Source: a virus. From it: a stretch of DNA of 22,054 nt. The notes beneath the pieces were generated by a model that was not told the origin of the DNA, did no database searches, and saw only the letters and a program-made list of their open reading frames with translations. The DNA lies in IMG/VR virus record IMGVR_UViG_3300009187_000085, positions 1-22,054 of that record; one strand, 5' to 3'. The position numbers were made by a program, and so were the translations under genes. Numbering within the stretch: the first letter of the stretch is position 1; each line of letters begins with the position of its first letter. This document shows positions 19,091 to 22,054 of the stretch, piece by piece.

Positions 19091-19710
19091 ATAATTGGTA
19101 TCCAATGATTGTCTGGTAAATTACCATCATTCCAACCTTCCATAACAGTTTTTCTATTTACTACATCAAACGCAATAGTAATTCTAGGTCTATTTTCATC
19201 CCAAGGCCAAGTTCTATGTTGGTCGCCGTCACTTGGACTCATTACCAACAAATTATTTTCACTAGGAATATCAATTTGATTATCACTATTGGGAAGTTTA
19301 TATGTAGTTTTACTAGGTTCGCAATCAACACAATAAAACCCATGCCAAGACAAAGTGTTTGCTGGCCAGTGCCCGTGCCAATCTATAAACTCGCCCTTTC
19401 GATAAAAGTTTAACCAACATTGCATATAAAATTGGTTGTTATCGAATTCATCTTTAGGACAAATTTCCTTGAACATGAGACATATTTCTTTATATAGAGA
19501 ATGAAATTCTGGTGATACTGGATATAAAAGTAAATTATATTGCTGAAATAATTGCGTTGTCATAGTTGAATGACCACTATAATGATTTTTTCCAAGAGCA
19601 AATGTTTTTTTAATGTGATAATACATTTGATACGACTTTAGCTTCATTTCAACTAAATCTAAATTAATTTTTTTAGTATGAATATAATTTTCAATATTAT
19701 TAATTGTCAT
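19087..19710 (-). CDS. 2OG-Fe(II) oxygenase-like protein, 207 aa
   Basis: The double-stranded beta-helix pattern of 2OG-Fe(II) oxygenases fits best. QCWLNFYRKGEFIDWHGHW (97-115) gives the first ligand His in a H112-x-H114 arrangement, LSWHGFYCVD is the next strand, NNLLVMSPSDGDQHRTWP contains the distal His H165, and R176 (RPRITIAFDV) would hold 2-oxoglutarate. In many phage members the usual HxD is written HxH, as here; D110 could also take part. The target might be a nucleotide, a base or a protein. It lies between thioredoxin and nrdB genes. The family is likely, the substrate unknown. Confidence 0.65.
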   Translation of the reverse strand: MTINNIENYIHTKKINLDLVEMKLKSYQMYYHIKKTFALGKNHYSGHSTMTTQLFQQYNLLLYPVSPEFHSLYKEICLMFKEICPKDEFDNNQFYMQCWLNFYRKGEFIDWHGHWPANTLSWHGFYCVDCEPSKTTYKLPNSDNQIDIPSENNLLVMSPSDGDQHRTWPWDENRPRITIAFDVVNRKTVMEGWNDGNLPDNHWIPII

Positions 19711-19713
19711 TAG

Positions 19714-19956
19714 TTAAGCCCCAAGCCACTCAGTCAATTCATTTTTCATTTTCATGCCAGAAAATCTTTTGACTTCAATATCGCCATCCAACATCACTAA
19801 AGTTGGGACGCCACGTATGCCGTATTGCATTGCAACTTCTTGTCTTTCATCAATATCAAAAACTTCAATTGGAATTTTACTATCAATATCTTCCAATGTT
19901 TTTGCTAACATTTTGCACGGTTGACACCATGATGCCGTAAATCTAAGTACTCTCAT
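19714..19956 (-). CDS. Thioredoxin-like protein, 80 aa
   Basis: A short thioredoxin-fold protein with the active site WCQPC (C11 and C14), the following KMLAKTLEDID helix, FDIDERQEVA and the cis-proline loop RGVPTL (P51). At 80 aa it is shorter than cellular thioredoxin (about 105) and begins right at the strand before the active site, as phage versions often do. GAGGGAT lies 5 bases before the ATG. Placed immediately after nrdA, it is probably the electron donor that reduces the CxxC tail of the phage NrdA in each cycle. Confidence 0.88.
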   Translation of the reverse strand: MRVLRFTASWCQPCKMLAKTLEDIDSKIPIEVFDIDERQEVAMQYGIRGVPTLVMLDGDIEVKRFSGMKMKNELTEWLGA

Positions 19957-19959
19957 TTT

Positions 19960-21741
19960 TTATCCCTCACATGCTAAACAAGTATCACCATCGATAAGTG
20001 CTTTCATATCTAGTTCTTTAATAACTTCACGTTCAATACGTTTTGAAACTTTATCTGCTTTACCAATCTTTTCTGAACGGCAATAGTAGAGTGTTTTCAG
20101 TCCTTGCTTCCACGCTTGAAAGTGTACTGCATGTAAATATTTAATATTCACATCAGGACGGAAAAATAGATTTAATGATTGCGCTTGATCTATATATGTT
20201 TGTCTGTCTGCGGCATGACTGACTAGCCAACGCTGGTCAATCTCCATAGAAGTCTTGAATACATCTTTCTGCCAATCATCAAGAATATCCAAGTGCTGTA
20301 CACTACCATCATTAGCAATGATGCTAGACCAAACTGTCTGATATTCATCATCTGATTTTACTACACTTTTGATGATTCTGTCAAGCCATTTGTTTTTGGC
20401 TAGAGATGATCCCGATAAAGTGTCCTGACGATAAGCATTGGCACGATAAGGTTCTATTGAAGGACTGGTATTGCCCATAATAATAGAACTAGAAGCATTG
20501 GGAGCAATAGCCATAAGATGACTAAACCTATTCCCAGTACCAACTGCATCAAGAGCCTCACCTCGCTCTTTACCCAACTTAAGATTCGCATCATTGAGTT
20601 GTTCCCTTACGTGTTTAAAGATTTGTTTGTTTCTTCCGACTGCAAGTGCTGATTCGAATGGGACGTTATTTCGTTGTAGATAAGCATGAAACCCAAGAGA
20701 ACCGATGCCAATACTGCGCTCACGTATGGCAGAGAACCTTGCACGTTCAACGGCGGCAGGAGCATTATCAATAAAATACTGAAGAACATTGTCAAGCATT
20801 TCTGCAATATCAGAAAGAAATAAAGGATCCGTTTTCCATTCATCAAAATACTCCAAGTTAACTGAAGACAAACAACATACTGCTGTTCTATCTTTATCTG
20901 TAGGCAAAATAATTTCAGAACAAAGATTACTTTGCTTAATACTTAGTCCCAAGTCTTTTTGAAACTGTGGCATAGCACGATTGCTTGCGTCAATGAAGTG
21001 TAGATATGGTTCACCAGTTTGCATACGAATGTCAAGTATACGTTGCCACAAGTCTTTTGCAGAAACAACTTCACGAACTTCATTACTGTGTGGATCTCTT
21101 AATTCCCAAGAATCATCTGCATCTTTGTCTTGCATACAATTCTCAATGATTTGCATGAATGAATCTGGAATGTTGATACCATGATGTAAATTTAATGTGC
21201 GTAGATTAGGATCGCCCGTAGGCTTTCTCATTTCCAAAAATAAAAGAATGTCTGGATGAGAAATATCAAGATAAGTAGCGTAGGAGCCACGGCGAGTCCT
21301 ACCTTGTCTATAAGCGAGAGATGATGCGTCATATGTGCGTAAGTGGGGCATGACTCCAACCGATTTATCATCCGAACTGCGAATGCCGACACCGATTCCG
21401 ACACCGCCGCCCAACATCGAAAGCCAATTAACTTCTGCAAGACAATTGACAAGCCCTTCTGCACTATCATGTAGATATGGAAGAAAACACGAAATAGGGA
21501 GCCCACGCTTACTGCGACCAAAAGACAAAATGGGAGTAGAATAAGACAACCAATGCCTACTGCTGTATTCATATAATCGTTGTGCATGTTCTGGATTGGA
21601 ACCAAACGCTTTTGAGACATAAGCAAACCTTTCTTGTGGGGAAGTTTCATCTTCTCTCATATAACTTTCTTTCAATCTTTTGATGCCCAATTCATCAAAT
21701 AATGAATCTCTGCTATAGTCGATTACAATTTCAGTTGTCAT
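19960..21741 (-). CDS. nrdA: Ribonucleotide reductase class I alpha subunit, short form
   Basis: The catalytic subunit that reduces ribonucleoside diphosphates. Essential residues are present: C85 (PISCFLP), N272-C274-E276 (SNLCSEI), C289 or C290 (AVCCLSSVNL), the paired Y552-Y553 (TLYYCR) of the radical path, the PNASSS loop (414-419) and the C-terminal CLAC (588-591) that is recharged by thioredoxin. At 593 aa it is short. The first active-site Cys is at 85, against about 225 in E. coli NrdA, so the N-terminal ATP-cone that gives dATP shut-off is missing. The start follows the thyX stop directly (TGAATG) with AAGGAA before it. Co-transcribed with thyX and thioredoxin. Confidence 0.95.
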   Translation of the reverse strand: MTTEIVIDYSRDSLFDELGIKRLKESYMREDETSPQERFAYVSKAFGSNPEHAQRLYEYSSRHWLSYSTPILSFGRSKRGLPISCFLPYLHDSAEGLVNCLAEVNWLSMLGGGVGIGVGIRSSDDKSVGVMPHLRTYDASSLAYRQGRTRRGSYATYLDISHPDILLFLEMRKPTGDPNLRTLNLHHGINIPDSFMQIIENCMQDKDADDSWELRDPHSNEVREVVSAKDLWQRILDIRMQTGEPYLHFIDASNRAMPQFQKDLGLSIKQSNLCSEIILPTDKDRTAVCCLSSVNLEYFDEWKTDPLFLSDIAEMLDNVLQYFIDNAPAAVERARFSAIRERSIGIGSLGFHAYLQRNNVPFESALAVGRNKQIFKHVREQLNDANLKLGKERGEALDAVGTGNRFSHLMAIAPNASSSIIMGNTSPSIEPYRANAYRQDTLSGSSLAKNKWLDRIIKSVVKSDDEYQTVWSSIIANDGSVQHLDILDDWQKDVFKTSMEIDQRWLVSHAADRQTYIDQAQSLNLFFRPDVNIKYLHAVHFQAWKQGLKTLYYCRSEKIGKADKVSKRIEREVIKELDMKALIDGDTCLACEG

Positions 21742-22054
21742 TCAGGTTCCTTCTCTTATGCTTTTAATTATTGGAAATACTTTTGCAATTACTTCTGCAC
21801 ATGCTATTGCAATTTCTGCGTGTTCTTTTTGTGTTCCATTTCCATCTCTGAGGTCGATGTAGTGGATCCATGATCTGAGTGTTCCGTTAACGTATAGTCT
21901 TGAGATTGTGTTCCCTTCAGGAAGAACCACTCTCGCCTGCTCCTTTGCGATACCATGTTCAATCGCCCAATTGTACGCATATTTTGCCTCATCAATTACT
22001 CTTTGTTGCATTAGTGCCCAACGTGTTTGCAATTCAATATCTTCTGTCTTTATA
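21742..22054 (-). CDS. thyX: Flavin-dependent thymidylate synthase, C-terminal part
   Basis: The frame is open to the right edge, so the N-terminus is outside the window. Visible are about 104 residues: W near the start of TRWALMQQ, then AYNWAIEHGIAKEQARVVLPEG with the A-x-E-Q-A-R-x-x-L-P core, NTISRLYVNGTLRSWIHYIDLR and QKEHAEIAIACAEVIAKVFP. These are the C-terminal helices of ThyX, with Arg residues of the dUMP site (Q-A-R, L-R) present. The flavin-binding RHRxxS motif would lie further up and cannot be seen. ThyX makes dTMP from dUMP with a reduced flavin. It leads directly into nrdA with no gap. Confidence 0.88.
   Translation of the reverse strand, partial: IKTEDIELQTRWALMQQRVIDEAKYAYNWAIEHGIAKEQARVVLPEGNTISRLYVNGTLRSWIHYIDLRDGNGTQKEHAEIAIACAEVIAKVFPIIKSIREGT

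Noticed and set aside
21228-21650. Minus-strand frame of 140 aa inside nrdA
   Set aside because: It lies entirely within the well-supported nrdA frame, and the hydrophobic protein matches nothing and lacks a ribosome site.
1-22054. tRNA genes, CRISPR arrays, integration or attachment sites
   Set aside because: Read by eye on both strands, I found no cloverleaf with the usual T-arm, no regularly spaced repeats and no integrase; a dedicated scan would be needed to exclude a divergent tRNA.

Overview
The window looks like part of the genome of a large, strictly lytic, T4-like tailed phage infecting a Gram-negative bacterium. Coding is tightly packed with many ATGA, GTGA and TTGA stop/start overlaps, base composition is AT-rich, and there are no tRNAs, transposons, integrase or structural genes. 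The replication genes are typical of T4-like myoviruses: a T4 RNase H type flap nuclease, a RuvC-like resolvase, NrdA and NrdB, thioredoxin, ThyX, and several small conserved phage families (DUF6433, SH3-barrel WYL_2, the MAHIVANLP protein). A BPSL0761-family gene, a DUF4337 membrane protein and periplasmic domains resembling those of glycine-zipper lipoproteins make a betaproteobacterial, possibly freshwater, host plausible. This host call is inference only.

Layout. From the left edge to 6323 all genes are on the minus strand, in five short operons. Each has its own sigma70-type promoter that I could read: partial gene 1-249; a 30-aa membrane peptide plus a 111-aa protein (349-795); an operon from an SH3-barrel protein through RNase H and DUF6433 to a zinc-binding phage protein (997-4551), closed by a strong terminator at 901-947; an envelope operon with two paralogous secreted proteins and a cysteine-less glutaredoxin relative (4635-5954); and a lone GIY-YIG type protein (6006-6323).

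From 6467 to 9928 the strand switches to plus. This island has six small membrane or secreted proteins, including a DUF4337 protein, followed by an LpxH-like metallophosphoesterase and an overlapping GT2 glycosyltransferase. It converges on a minus-strand pair, a Pro/Lys/Thr-rich membrane protein and a GH19 endolysin (9925-10960). T4-late-like octamers precede both the plus island and the endolysin.

From 11002 to the right edge everything is minus again: a small-protein operon with a gene hidden in a double overlap (11002-12851); an operon of ClpP-like protease, two glycosyltransferase-like enzymes and two membrane proteins (12902-15721); and a long nucleotide and DNA metabolism operon entering from the right (thyX, nrdA, thioredoxin, 2OG-oxygenase-like, membrane protein, nrdB, secreted nuclease, small membrane protein, conserved phage protein, zinc ribbon, ruvC; 15757-22054).

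How it fits together. The right operon makes dNTPs and dTMP and processes DNA. The left operon adds primer or flap removal and small conserved factors. The middle holds envelope-directed functions (lysis, lipid and glycan enzymes, membrane proteins), which is the least explained and most interesting part. Seven promoters of the form TTGAC-N16/17-TATA, several sharing exact upstream or downstream modules, suggest a host-RNA-polymerase-driven early programme.
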